NCBI GenBank assembly: GCA_016207625.1
Contig: JACQPF010000332.1
Location: forward strand, 1-6,401
Direction: 5' to 3'
Origin: Elusimicrobiota bacterium
GTDB lineage: Bacteria > Elusimicrobiota > Elusimicrobia > FEN-1173
DNA: 6,401 nt
Positions 1-6,348 of the stretch are shown here, piece after piece (position 1 is the first letter of the stretch; the number at the start of each line of letters is the position of its first letter). The notes below the pieces were generated by a model. That model made no database searches, was not told the origin of the DNA, and was given only the letters and a program-made list of their open reading frames with translations. The translations under genes were made by a program, and so were the position numbers.

Positions 1-443
1 TCCTTGGGGGTCATCTCCTGCTGCTCGAGCAGGGCCTCCCAGTTGCGGATCTCTCGGTGCGTGATGGGGGACTCCAGCACCACCAGCTTCAATATTTTTT
101 CGTTCTCCTTGATGCTGCGCGCCAGGGAAACTTCCTGCTCGCGCGAGAGCAGCGGCACCTTGCCCATTTCCGACAAGTACATGCGGATGGAGTTCTGCGT
201 GTCGAGCTCCAGGTCCGGCACGCCCATCTCCTCGGTCGCCGCCTCGAGGGGCTTGACCCGGCCCGGCTCCTCGCCGCGCTCCACCACGTCGATGCCCATC
301 TCCTCCAACGTGCCGAACAACGAGTCCAACTCCTCGGTGGTCAAGTTGGTTTCAGGCAGTTTTTGGGAGATTTCCTCATAGGTCAAAAAACCCGCTTCCT
401 TGCCGTGCTCTATGAGTCCGCGCAAAACATCTTGATAATTCAT
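1..443 (-). CDS. rpoD: Primary sigma factor RpoD (sigma-70), N-terminal part, runs off the left edge
   Basis: Primary sigma factor that directs RNA polymerase to housekeeping promoters. Only the first 147 residues are in the window; the conserved regions 2 to 4 lie beyond position 1. Residues 1 to about 58 fit sigma region 1.1, the acidic N-terminal domain that occupies the DNA channel in free holoenzyme (starts MNYQDVLRGLIEHGKEAGFL, then TYEEI and a TTEELDSLFGTLEEMGIDVV segment). Residues about 81 to 112 fit region 1.2 (NSIRMYLSEMGKVPLLSREQ, then EVSLARSI). Residues after 115 enter the variable linker before region 2. The ATG at 443 is preceded by AAGGA nine nt upstream, which supports this start. 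It lies 46 nt after dnaG in the usual rpsU-dnaG-rpoD order and is probably cotranscribed with them. A housekeeping rather than alternative sigma is inferred from region 1.1 and the synteny. Confidence 0.93.
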   Translation of the reverse strand, partial: MNYQDVLRGLIEHGKEAGFLTYEEISQKLPETNLTTEELDSLFGTLEEMGIDVVERGEEPGRVKPLEAATEEMGVPDLELDTQNSIRMYLSEMGKVPLLSREQEVSLARSIKENEKILKLVVLESPITHREIRNWEALLEQQEMTPK

Positions 444-447
444 TTTT

Positions 448-457
448 CCCCTTCCTT
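448..457 (-). promoter_or_regulatory. Ribosome binding site of rpoD
   Basis: On the minus strand the stretch reads AAGGAAGGGG, ending four nt before the rpoD ATG; its AAGGA core is nine nt from the start. It is clearly stronger than anything upstream of dnaG and would let rpoD be translated independently of the primase cistron. Confidence 0.6.
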
Positions 458-489
458 TGTCTTCCCTTGAATTCCGTGTTGGATTCCCG

Positions 490-2310
490 TCATGACACCT
501 GCGATTGACCCTGCGACGTGCCCTTAATGATCCTCGTCAACGTTTGAAACCGGACGATCTTTGACTCGTCCTTCGGGAGGCGCCCTTCCATCATTTGAAG
601 AACTTGCCCTTTCAGGACCTCATGCTCCCGCCTCATCGCCTGGGATTCTAAACGCTTGATGCCGTTGGCCAACGTTTCCTCCGGATCGTCGAACGTTTTC
701 TCCTCCGCTAGGAGGGCCGTGAGCCAATTCCCATCCTCCGGGTTCAACTCGGCCAACAAACCCGCCACGTCCAGCGTCTGGGAAGCGTTCCACTGGCCCT
801 GCAGTTTCTTAAATGCCGCCAGGCACCGAAGGTCACTCAAAAGTATGTCCGGGAAAACCGCCGTCGGCCAGAGCTCCGTGTGCGCGCACAAGACCTGAAG
901 GAGCTCTTCTTCGGCGCTGCGGACCTTGAAAGCCGGTTTCGATTCCGGAGCGCCGGTTTTCGTCGCCTCCGTTCCAGCGGGCTTTGCCGGGCCGGAAGTC
1001 CGGTCCGCCGGGGAACGTTTCTGGAATTCCTTCATCAAAGAGCGTTCATCCAACATGAGACGCCGTGCCGTTTTCCGAAGCCATTCTTGCCTGAGCATCT
1101 CATTCGGCACGGAACGCAGGAAATCCAAAAGCTCTTGGGCCAGGCGGATCCGTTCTTGCAGTCCGCTCGGCGCGCGGTCCGCCGATCTGTCCAGCCAATA
1201 GTCCACCACGTCCTTCGCCTGGCGGACCGCTTCCTCCAGCGCGCCGGGTCCCTTCGCCAGGACATACTCGTCCGGGTCCTTGCCGTCCGGCACGTGGGCG
1301 ATGCGCACGAAAAGATCCGCTTGCAAAAGCATCTCCGCGCTCCTCCAGGAGGCCCGGTCGCCCGCCTCGTCCGGATCGTACAGGAGAACCGTCTCCTGTA
1401 CATAACGCTTTAAAAGGGTTCCCTGTTCCCGAGTGAAAGCCGTGCCCAGGGGCGCCACCGCGCAGGCCAGGCCGGCCTGGTGGCAGCCGATCACGTCCAT
1501 ATAGCCTTCCACCAGGAACGCTTGCCCGCGCTCTCTCAGGGCGGACCGGGCTTGGTAAAGGCCGTACAACTGCCGGCCCTTGGTGTAGACCGGCGTTTCG
1601 GGCGAGTTCAGATATTTGGGGCCCGACGCATCTTCCGCCAGCACCCGGCCACCGAAACCCACCACTTGGCCGTAGGGATCATAAATGGGGAACGTCAGCC
1701 TTCCGAACAGCGGGTCGTGATAGCGCCCCGTTTTTTCCGACCGCGCCGCCAAACCCGTCTTAAGCAACAGTTCAATGGGCACACCCCGGTGCAGAGCCGA
1801 GTCCAGAAAACCGTTGCGCGCGGAGGAGTAGCCCAATTGAAATTTCTCGACCGTTTCACCGCGGATCTTCCGGGACGCGAGATGCCGCCGCGCCGGGTCG
1901 GCTTCCGCCTGGCTTTGAAGGGCCTTGTGATAAAACCCCGCGGCCTCTTCCAATAGCCCCAGGAGCTTCTCCCGCTCCTGCATGGCGCGCGACGAGGCCT
2001 CGTCGGCCCTGCGCCATTCCACCGACACGCCGGCCCGTTTGGCCAACTGCCGTAAAGCCTCCGGGAACGAGAGGTTCTCCAGGCGCATCACGAACTTGAA
2101 GACGTCTCCGCCTTCCTGACAGGCGCCGAAACAATGCCAAAGACCCTTGTCGGGCATGAAAAAAAACGAGGGCGTTCTCTCGTTGTGAAACGGGCAATTC
2201 CCTCGCCATCGCTGGCCGGATTGCTTCAGGCTGGGCACGGCCTCCCGGACGATGTCCAACGGGTTGAGGGCGTGACGGATCTGGTCCAGGATCTCTCGCG
2301 GAACACCCAT
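490..2310 (-). CDS. dnaG: DNA primase DnaG
   Basis: Synthesises the RNA primers for replication and works with the replicative helicase at the fork. The 606 residues are a normal length. The N-terminal zinc-binding domain (about 1 to 100) has C39, H42, C60 and C64. Its last pair is spaced CFGAC rather than the usual CFGC, one extra residue. The catalytic core follows, with the RNA-polymerase-like motif FGGR at 219-222 and PKYLNSPETP at 231-240. The TOPRIM fold has E268 (VEGYMD), D312 and D314 (YDPDEAGD), and D345 and D347 (DGKDPDEYV), the metal-binding acidic residues of the family. A low-complexity linker at about 435-465 leads to a divergent helicase-binding domain up to 606. The ATG at 2310 is the only sensible start: in-frame TGA lies at 2335-2337 and the start-to-zinc-site distance matches known primases. 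No Shine-Dalgarno is visible in the 15 nt before it, which suggests weak initiation. Confidence 0.97.
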   Translation of the reverse strand: MGVPREILDQIRHALNPLDIVREAVPSLKQSGQRWRGNCPFHNERTPSFFFMPDKGLWHCFGACQEGGDVFKFVMRLENLSFPEALRQLAKRAGVSVEWRRADEASSRAMQEREKLLGLLEEAAGFYHKALQSQAEADPARRHLASRKIRGETVEKFQLGYSSARNGFLDSALHRGVPIELLLKTGLAARSEKTGRYHDPLFGRLTFPIYDPYGQVVGFGGRVLAEDASGPKYLNSPETPVYTKGRQLYGLYQARSALRERGQAFLVEGYMDVIGCHQAGLACAVAPLGTAFTREQGTLLKRYVQETVLLYDPDEAGDRASWRSAEMLLQADLFVRIAHVPDGKDPDEYVLAKGPGALEEAVRQAKDVVDYWLDRSADRAPSGLQERIRLAQELLDFLRSVPNEMLRQEWLRKTARRLMLDERSLMKEFQKRSPADRTSGPAKPAGTEATKTGAPESKPAFKVRSAEEELLQVLCAHTELWPTAVFPDILLSDLRCLAAFKKLQGQWNASQTLDVAGLLAELNPEDGNWLTALLAEEKTFDDPEETLANGIKRLESQAMRREHEVLKGQVLQMMEGRLPKDESKIVRFQTLTRIIKGTSQGQSQVS

Positions 2311-2355
2311 GTCAAGCCAAAAAGGCGTACGGCCTCAACCGAGCGTGTCCGGGAA

Positions 2356-2377
2356 AGAGCGGTTCATGACGCGCTCT
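2356..2377 (-). other. Small hairpin between rpsU and dnaG
   Basis: A six-base-pair stem, AGAGCG with CGCTCT, encloses a 10-nt loop in the 114-nt gap between rpsU and dnaG. In E. coli the same gap carries a weak terminator that lowers dnaG expression relative to rpsU. Here the stem is short and is followed by TTCCCGG rather than a T tract, so it is at most an RNA processing or attenuation element, and it may be chance. Confidence 0.25.
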
Positions 2378-2424
2378 GTCCTTTTTCGCTTTTCGGTTGC
2401 GTGGTCAAGCGCCATACCTGCCGG

Positions 2425-2625
2425 TTACCCCCGGGACTGGCGCATCATGCGGCGGCGCATCTTGCGACGGGCCTCCGCTTGCTTCTTCTTGCGGCGGACG
2501 GATGGAGGCTCATAAAACTCGCGCCTTTTGATTTCTTGCATGATGCCGTTCCGCTCGCACTCCCGCTTGAAACGGCGCAGCGCTTCTTCGATGGACTCCC
2601 CTTCCCGAACTTTGACGAAAACCAT
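2425..2625 (-). CDS. rpsU: 30S ribosomal protein S21
   Basis: Small basic protein of the 30S subunit, near the 3' end of 16S rRNA, needed for normal initiation. The 66 residues are close to the usual 60 to 71. The diagnostic core is clear: VKVREGESIEEALRRFKREC at 4-23, then IKRREFYEPPSVRRKKKQ at 32-49, matching S21's RRFKR...RREFYE pattern. The C-terminal tail is a run of Arg, Lys and Met, as expected for an RNA-binding extension. The ATG at 2625 begins MVFVKVRE, the normal S21 start, and is preceded by AAAGGTGGTG. It is the first gene of the rpsU-dnaG-rpoD operon; dnaG begins 114 nt after its stop. The window places a terminator and a likely promoter just upstream. Confidence 0.96.
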   Translation of the reverse strand: MVFVKVREGESIEEALRRFKRECERNGIMQEIKRREFYEPPSVRRKKKQAEARRKMRRRMMRQSRG

Positions 2626-2635
2626 GAGATCTGAA

Positions 2636-2645
2636 CACCACCTTT
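2636..2645 (-). promoter_or_regulatory. Ribosome binding site of rpsU
   Basis: The minus strand reads AAAGGTGGTG, close to the AAAGGAGGTG anti-SD complement with one change. The GGTGG core is about 12 nt from the ATG, slightly long but acceptable. It supports the chosen S21 start. Confidence 0.6.
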
Positions 2646-2661
2646 CTAGATAAATCCATAA

Positions 2662-2676
2662 GCCTGGTTATCAGGC
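2662..2676 (-). repeat. Short inverted repeat at the predicted rpsU transcription start
   Basis: On the minus strand the repeat reads GCCTGATAACCAGGC: two five-base arms, GCCTG and CAGGC, around ATAAC. It lies between the predicted -10 box and the rpsU ribosome binding site and is centred close to the inferred start point near 2670. This is a typical position for an operator. It could also form a small hairpin in RNA made by read-through from the HIT gene. No known regulator is recognised. The CTG-N5-CAG spacing does not fit the E. coli LexA box (CTG-N10-CAG). Confidence 0.4.
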
Positions 2677-2704
2677 ATTAAAAAAAGAAGAATACGCCGG
2701 GCAA
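2677..2704 (-). promoter_or_regulatory. Candidate sigma-70 promoter for rpsU-dnaG-rpoD
   Basis: A -35 box TTGCCC (2704-2699, four of six to consensus) and a -10 box TTTAAT (2682-2677, five of six) are separated by 16 nt. The predicted start is near 2670, giving a leader of about 45 nt that includes the rpsU ribosome binding site. The elements lie inside the terminator of the upstream HIT gene, so the -10 box partly consists of the T tract. That makes the match less independent, but the operon needs a promoter after the terminator and I saw no better candidate in this gap. Confidence 0.45.
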
Positions 2705-2722
2705 AACCAATCGCCGCGGCGT
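2680..2722 (-). terminator. Intrinsic terminator after the HIT gene
   Basis: On the minus strand ACGCCG pairs with CGGCGT and the inner GGC pairs with GCC. This gives a nine-base-pair GC-rich stem with one bulged C and a ten-nt loop (GATTGGTTTT). It is followed by ATTCTTC and seven T residues. The seven-nt gap before the pure T run is a little long, but the whole tract is T-rich. It lies 66 nt after the HIT stop codon and should separate that transcript from rpsU. Confidence 0.75.
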
Positions 2723-2788
2723 TATGAGATTACGAAGTTTTGGGGATCAATTCTGATGCTGAACTTCTTGCAAAGGATGGGACAAAAT

Positions 2789-3133
2789 TCAGCCGGGCGG
2801 CCACCCAAACTTCCGACCCGCCAACAAATGATAATGCAAGTGATCCACCGCCTGGCCGGCATCGGGCCCGTTGTTCACAACGAGACGGAACCCGCTTTCC
2901 CGCACGCCCAGCTTCTTGGCCAGCTCCTGGACCGCCCGGTGGATGGAGGAAACCAATGACAGGTCCTCCGAAGACAAAGCCATCACACGCGCCACATGTT
3001 CCTTTGGGATGACCAAAACATGCACGGGCGCCTGCGGATTCACATCATTAAAAGCAATGACGGATTCGTCTTCGTAGAGAGCGTTGGCCGGAATTTCTTT
3101 TTTGACAATTCGGCAAAACAGACACGCGCTCAT
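2789..3133 (-). CDS. HIT-family (histidine triad) nucleotide-binding protein, Hint/HinT type
   Basis: Probable cytoplasmic purine nucleoside phosphoramidase or related nucleotidyl hydrolase. The 114 residues are the normal size for the HinT/PKCI branch. Visible motifs: an N-terminal CLFC (C4, C7), which with H46 and H98 may bind zinc as in some family members; PVHVLVIPKEHV at 36-47; NNGPDAGQ at 87-94; and the histidine triad HLHYH with H98, H100 and H102, where the middle His (H100) is the expected nucleophile. It ends GWPPG, a common family C-terminus. The ATG at 3133 gives MSACLFCRIVKKEIPA, the expected beginning. It has no Shine-Dalgarno but an excellent promoter immediately upstream, so its mRNA is probably leaderless. 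It is flanked by its own promoter and terminator, so it appears monocistronic. The physiological substrate cannot be told from sequence. Confidence 0.93.
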   Translation of the reverse strand: MSACLFCRIVKKEIPANALYEDESVIAFNDVNPQAPVHVLVIPKEHVARVMALSSEDLSLVSSIHRAVQELAKKLGVRESGFRLVVNNGPDAGQAVDHLHYHLLAGRKFGWPPG

Positions 3134-3140
3134 TTAATGT

Positions 3141-3169
3141 ATTTTAGCGAATAAGAAACGATTTTTCAA
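3141..3169 (-). promoter_or_regulatory. Sigma-70 promoter of the HIT gene
   Basis: A -35 box TTGAAA (3169-3164) and a -10 box TAAAAT (3146-3141), each five of six to consensus, are separated by exactly 17 nt. The region is AT-rich against GC-rich surroundings and fills the 46-nt gap after mtaB. The expected start falls at about 3134, one nt before the ATG, which implies a leaderless or nearly leaderless mRNA. Confidence 0.75.
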
Positions 3170-3179
3170 GGTATTTCCC

Positions 3180-4364
3180 TTAAATCCGCATCCGGATCAA
3201 CTTCCCGGACGGGATCTCCGGTCCCGGCTCAAACCTGATCCGCAAGTAATTGTCGGTCCAACCTTCGCCCGAGGGCTCGGCCAGGACCTCCCTCACGGTC
3301 CCTTCAAACCGTTGATGGAACTTCATTTTCAGTTCCTTGGCCAGATTGATAAGGCGCTTCGCCCGGTCCTTGACCGCCTCCGCCGGCAGGGGCGTTCGCT
3401 CCGCGGCCTGGGTCCCCGGCCGGGGAGAAAACGGGAAGACGTGCAAGCCGGACAATTCCAGGCCCGCAATCCTATTATAAGTGGTTTGAAAAGCCTCCTC
3501 CGATTCCGCGGGAAAACCCACCATCACATCGGAAGTGATGCCGCAATCGGGCAGACGCCCGCGGATGAAGCGCACGCGCTCTTCAAATTGGGAGAACCGA
3601 TACCAGCGGCCCATCTCTTTGAGCACGCCGTCCTCTCCGGACTGGAGAGGGATGTGGAAATGCCGGCAGATTTTCTCGGACGACGCGGCCAATTCCACCA
3701 GCTCGTCGGAGGCTTCCGTCACCTCCAGGGAGGACAGCCGCACGCGGAAACGCCCGGGGAGCGCAATGATTTTCCGAAGGAGCCCGGCCAGGTTCAACCC
3801 GCCGTCCCGGTAGAGCCCCAGGCGGATGCCCGTGAAGACCACTTCTTCATGGCCATCGTTGATCAGCGCGCCCACTTCCTTCAACACATGGTCAACGGGT
3901 TTGTTCCAAAGGTCCGGGCGGACGGTGGGGATGATGCAATACTTGCACGGCGCGCGGCAGCCGTCCTGGATTTTAACGAAGGCGCGCACGCGGGTGGAGT
4001 AGCGCGGCAGGCCGTAGATTTCCGGCCCCACTTCAAAACCCACGCAGGAGGGCAAGCGGTCCTTCTCCTGGTTCGAATAGACCTCCACGCGGGACGAGAG
4101 GGCGGCGAGCTCCTTGGGGGCATGGGTGGCGTAACAGCCCGTGATCACGATGCGCGCGCGCGGGTTCTCCCGCAGGAGCCGGCGGACGAACTGGCGGCAC
4201 TCCTTGTCCGCCACGGCCGTGACGGAGCAGGAGTTCACGAGGCAGAGGTCCGCCTCGCGCGGATCTTCGACGGAAACCCCCCCGCCCGACTCCATCCTCG
4301 CGCGCATAAGCTCGGTCTCATACTGGTTGGCTTTGCAGCCGAAGGTGTGAAGGAAAATCCTCAT
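3180..4364 (-). CDS. mtaB: tRNA threonylcarbamoyladenosine methylthiotransferase, MtaB-type (radical SAM)
   Basis: Predicted to add a methylthio group to t6A37 of ANN-decoding tRNAs, giving ms2t6A. Length 394 is usual. The N-terminal methylthiotransferase domain carries C10 (FGCKANQYETE), C46 (NSCSVTAVADKECRQ) and C77 (ITGCYA), ligands of the auxiliary iron-sulfur cluster. The radical SAM cluster ligands are C136, C140 and C143 in DGCRAPCKYCIIP. A C-terminal TRAM-like RNA-binding domain spans about 345-394. GCKxNQYET and VADKxxRQ favour MtaB over MiaB or RimO. After CIIP the sequence reads TVRPDLWNKP instead of the common YARGxxxSR, a local variation. The ATG at 4364 overlaps the glycosyltransferase stop as ATGA, with GGGAG eight nt upstream, so translation is probably coupled. 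The family is sure; the exact tRNA target is inferred. Confidence 0.9.
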   Translation of the reverse strand: MRIFLHTFGCKANQYETELMRARMESGGGVSVEDPREADLCLVNSCSVTAVADKECRQFVRRLLRENPRARIVITGCYATHAPKELAALSSRVEVYSNQEKDRLPSCVGFEVGPEIYGLPRYSTRVRAFVKIQDGCRAPCKYCIIPTVRPDLWNKPVDHVLKEVGALINDGHEEVVFTGIRLGLYRDGGLNLAGLLRKIIALPGRFRVRLSSLEVTEASDELVELAASSEKICRHFHIPLQSGEDGVLKEMGRWYRFSQFEERVRFIRGRLPDCGITSDVMVGFPAESEEAFQTTYNRIAGLELSGLHVFPFSPRPGTQAAERTPLPAEAVKDRAKRLINLAKELKMKFHQRFEGTVREVLAEPSGEGWTDNYLRIRFEPGPEIPSGKLIRMRI

Positions 4365-5470
4365 CCCGACAGCTCCCGGTAAACGTCAACGACCTCCGAC
4401 ACGTGCTTCTCCCAGGAATGCTCCTCCGCCGTCTTGCGGCAGGTGTTTTCCCGCTCCCGGAGCGAAAGAGCCTTGGGGAGGGCCTCGATCAGCTCCCCAG
4501 GGTCTTCCAAGTTGGAAAACACATACCCGTTGGCCCCGTCGGCGATGAGCTCGGCGGCTCCGCAACGCGCGCTCACCACGCAAGGGCACCCGCTGGAGAG
4601 GGACTCCAAAACCGTCAGGCCGAACTCCTCATAGAAAGCCGGAAGGATGAAAACGTCGGCGGCGGCGAAGTAGTCTTCCACATGGAGCGTCGGAGGGACA
4701 TGGAGCAATCTCCCCCTCTCATGCAGGCGGCAAGCGGCCGCGTCTTCCCGCCAAGCGGTGTTCCCCACCAGGCAGAGGGCCAAGGGCGCGCGGCGAGACA
4801 ACTGCTCCACCGCCCGCGCGGCGAGGGAGAGGTTCCGCTTGGCCGGATCGCCCGACAAGACCATGAGGGCCAGGCGCGTCTCCGCCGGGAGCCCCGCCTG
4901 CTTGAGGAGCGTCGCGCGGGTCGGTTCGCGGCGGTTCGGATGGAAACGGTCCGCGTCGACGCCGAGGTACACCCGGCGGACTTTTTCCGGCGGCACGCCG
5001 TAGAACTCCGACAAATCCCGCCGCACCCTGTCGGAGACGGCCAAAATAATCCGACTGCCGTCCGGGGAGAACTGCGCTTTCCGCACGTATTCCACCCCGG
5101 CGGACGGGCTCCTCCCGTCCGGCACGTAGCGGGCCGCGGCGGCGTCGCAATTGTTCACGGTCAGCACGTCTTGCCGCGTCAGGTCGCCCTCCCCGTGGAT
5201 CAACTGCGCCCCGCGGGACGCCAAGAGCTTGCGGGCCACCCAGTCGAAACTGGCCGCGCGACTTTTGGATGTGAACGGGATCCAGGGCACGAAACACGTC
5301 GGGAGGGCCGAACCGTCCAGCTTGCGGACCGCCCCTTTCGGCAAACGGTTCGCGAAGACGACCGGCTCAAACCCGTGAGCGGGAAGGCGGCGGGCCAGCT
5401 CACTCACGCAGCGGCTGACGCCGGTCATCAAGGAAAAATTCCGGAGCGCGAATCCGACGGAAACGGTCAC
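4361..5470 (-). CDS. GT4-family glycosyltransferase, WaaG-like, probably LPS core or surface glycan
   Basis: Predicted cytoplasmic or membrane-associated GT-B retaining glycosyltransferase using a nucleotide sugar. With the GTG start at 5470 it has 369 residues, normal for GT4. The N-terminal Rossmann domain begins VSVGFALRNFSLMTGVSRCV, with the Gly-rich acceptor-side loop. AVSDRVRRDLSEFYGV at 144-159 and VYLGVDADRFHP at 167-178 form the usual interdomain stretch. GDPAKRN (K211) and the EX7E motif, E281 to E289 in YEEFGLTVLES, form the donor-site signature, followed by GCPCVVS and ELIADGANGYVF. The frame stays open far upstream, but that part lies over the acyltransferase gene in another frame and has biased Arg/Gly/Pro composition, so it is not coding. 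GTG is chosen because it forms a GTGA overlap with the acyltransferase stop, has GGTGGAAG just upstream and retains the first beta strand. The lipid A acyltransferase neighbour suggests LPS; donor and acceptor are unknown. Confidence 0.88.
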   Translation of the reverse strand: MTVSVGFALRNFSLMTGVSRCVSELARRLPAHGFEPVVFANRLPKGAVRKLDGSALPTCFVPWIPFTSKSRAASFDWVARKLLASRGAQLIHGEGDLTRQDVLTVNNCDAAAARYVPDGRSPSAGVEYVRKAQFSPDGSRIILAVSDRVRRDLSEFYGVPPEKVRRVYLGVDADRFHPNRREPTRATLLKQAGLPAETRLALMVLSGDPAKRNLSLAARAVEQLSRRAPLALCLVGNTAWREDAAACRLHERGRLLHVPPTLHVEDYFAAADVFILPAFYEEFGLTVLESLSSGCPCVVSARCGAAELIADGANGYVFSNLEDPGELIEALPKALSLRERENTCRKTAEEHSWEKHVSEVVDVYRELSG

Positions 5471-6348
5471 ATCTTCCACCGGTCGTGGATCCACAGCCAG
5501 AGAGGGGGCCGCTCGCGGACCCAGCTCTCCATGACCGCGGTCATCTCGGCCGTGGCGCGGATAATGTCCGCTTCGGCCGGCTGATATTTCGACAGATCCA
5601 TGGCCGGGTCCACGCGGACGCGGACCCGTTCCCCCTCCCGCGTGCAATGAACGGCGTGCACGGGAGAGCCGAGCCGGAGGGCCAACAGCGCCAGCATGGT
5701 GGTGGTGTAGGCGGGGCGGCCGAGGAAGGGCACGGTGACGCCGCCGTCGGTGATGCGCTGGTCGATCAAGAGGCCCAGCACGTTCCCTTTTTTCAGCCAG
5801 CGGATGGAATCCCGCACGGCGTTCTTGTGCATGAACACTTGAACGTTGCTCCGGGAACGGGTTCGCGTGATGAAATCGTTCACATACGGGTTCTTCATCC
5901 GTCGGGCGACGGCCGCCAGGGGCACGCCGGTGAACGCGATCGCCAGCGTGTTGAGCTCCCAATTTCCATAATGGGCCGTAAACGCCAGGACGCCCTTCCC
6001 CTTCTTGTGAGACTCGAGGAGATGTTCCATGCCTTCCACGTCGACGCGCTTGTGAAAATCCTCGCGCGACAGGCCGGGGCCCTTGGCGAACTCGGCGAGG
6101 GACATTCCCAAATTCTCCCAGCATTCCCGAACCCAAGTTTCGATTTGCGGCGGAGCGGCCTGCGGGAAGGCCGCCCGCAAGTTGGCCTCGGCCAGACGGC
6201 TTCGGGACGACAGGAGCGTTCCGGCGGTCCTCCCCAAAAACCGTCCCAAGGCGCGGCCGGAAGAGAGCTCCAAACGGGAAAAAACACTGAAGACGCTTTT
6301 GACGAACAAATACTCTAGGAAATAACGGAGTTGATTCTTTCGATCCAA
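5467..6348 (-). CDS. Lysophospholipid/lipid A acyltransferase, LpxL/HtrB family
   Basis: Predicted inner-membrane late acyltransferase that adds a secondary acyl chain to the lipid A precursor. The 293 residues fit the family. The N-terminal hydrophobic stretch (about 7-26, LRYFLEYLFVKSVFSVF) is the expected membrane anchor, followed by NLRAAFP at 56-62. The catalytic HX4E motif is H126 to E131 in TAHYGNWE. GLLIDQRITDGG and VPFLGRPAYTT match the conserved substrate-site block, and the C-terminus PPLWLWIHDRWKM matches the family's usual W-x-H-x-R-(W/F)-K ending. The start is TTG at 6348: it is the only usual start codon between the in-frame TGA at 6364-6366 and the conserved LRY block, and GAGGAG lies 11 nt upstream. 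It overlaps the preceding gene by 34 nt and the next gene by four. Which acyl chain and position it uses cannot be judged. Confidence 0.92.
   Translation of the reverse strand: MDRKNQLRYFLEYLFVKSVFSVFSRLELSSGRALGRFLGRTAGTLLSSRSRLAEANLRAAFPQAAPPQIETWVRECWENLGMSLAEFAKGPGLSREDFHKRVDVEGMEHLLESHKKGKGVLAFTAHYGNWELNTLAIAFTGVPLAAVARRMKNPYVNDFITRTRSRSNVQVFMHKNAVRDSIRWLKKGNVLGLLIDQRITDGGVTVPFLGRPAYTTTMLALLALRLGSPVHAVHCTREGERVRVRVDPAMDLSKYQPAEADIIRATAEMTAVMESWVRERPPLWLWIHDRWKM

Noticed and set aside
2308..2367. Possible dnaG extension from an ATG at 2367 in the same frame, interrupted by a TGA at 2335-2337 (selenocysteine or read-through)
   Set aside because: DnaG starting at 2310 already has the normal N-terminal length, the upstream residues resemble no primase, and no SECIS-like structure was seen. 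It is most likely chance.
2662..2676. LexA-type SOS box, as known for the E. coli rpsU operon
   Set aside because: The arms give CTG-N5-CAG, much shorter than the CTG-N10-CAG of the E. coli LexA box.
2721..2750. Alternative promoter TTGATC-N18-CATAAC upstream of the terminator hairpin
   Set aside because: Both boxes match only four of six positions, and the start would fall within the terminator stem. The overlapping TTGCCC/TTTAAT pair is a better candidate for rpsU.
3312..6318. Long open frames on the plus strand opposite mtaB, the glycosyltransferase and the acyltransferase (up to 393 residues)
   Set aside because: High GC at third codon positions removes stops on the opposite strand. The products are His/Arg/Gly-rich, show no recognisable domains and lie wholly antisense to clear genes.
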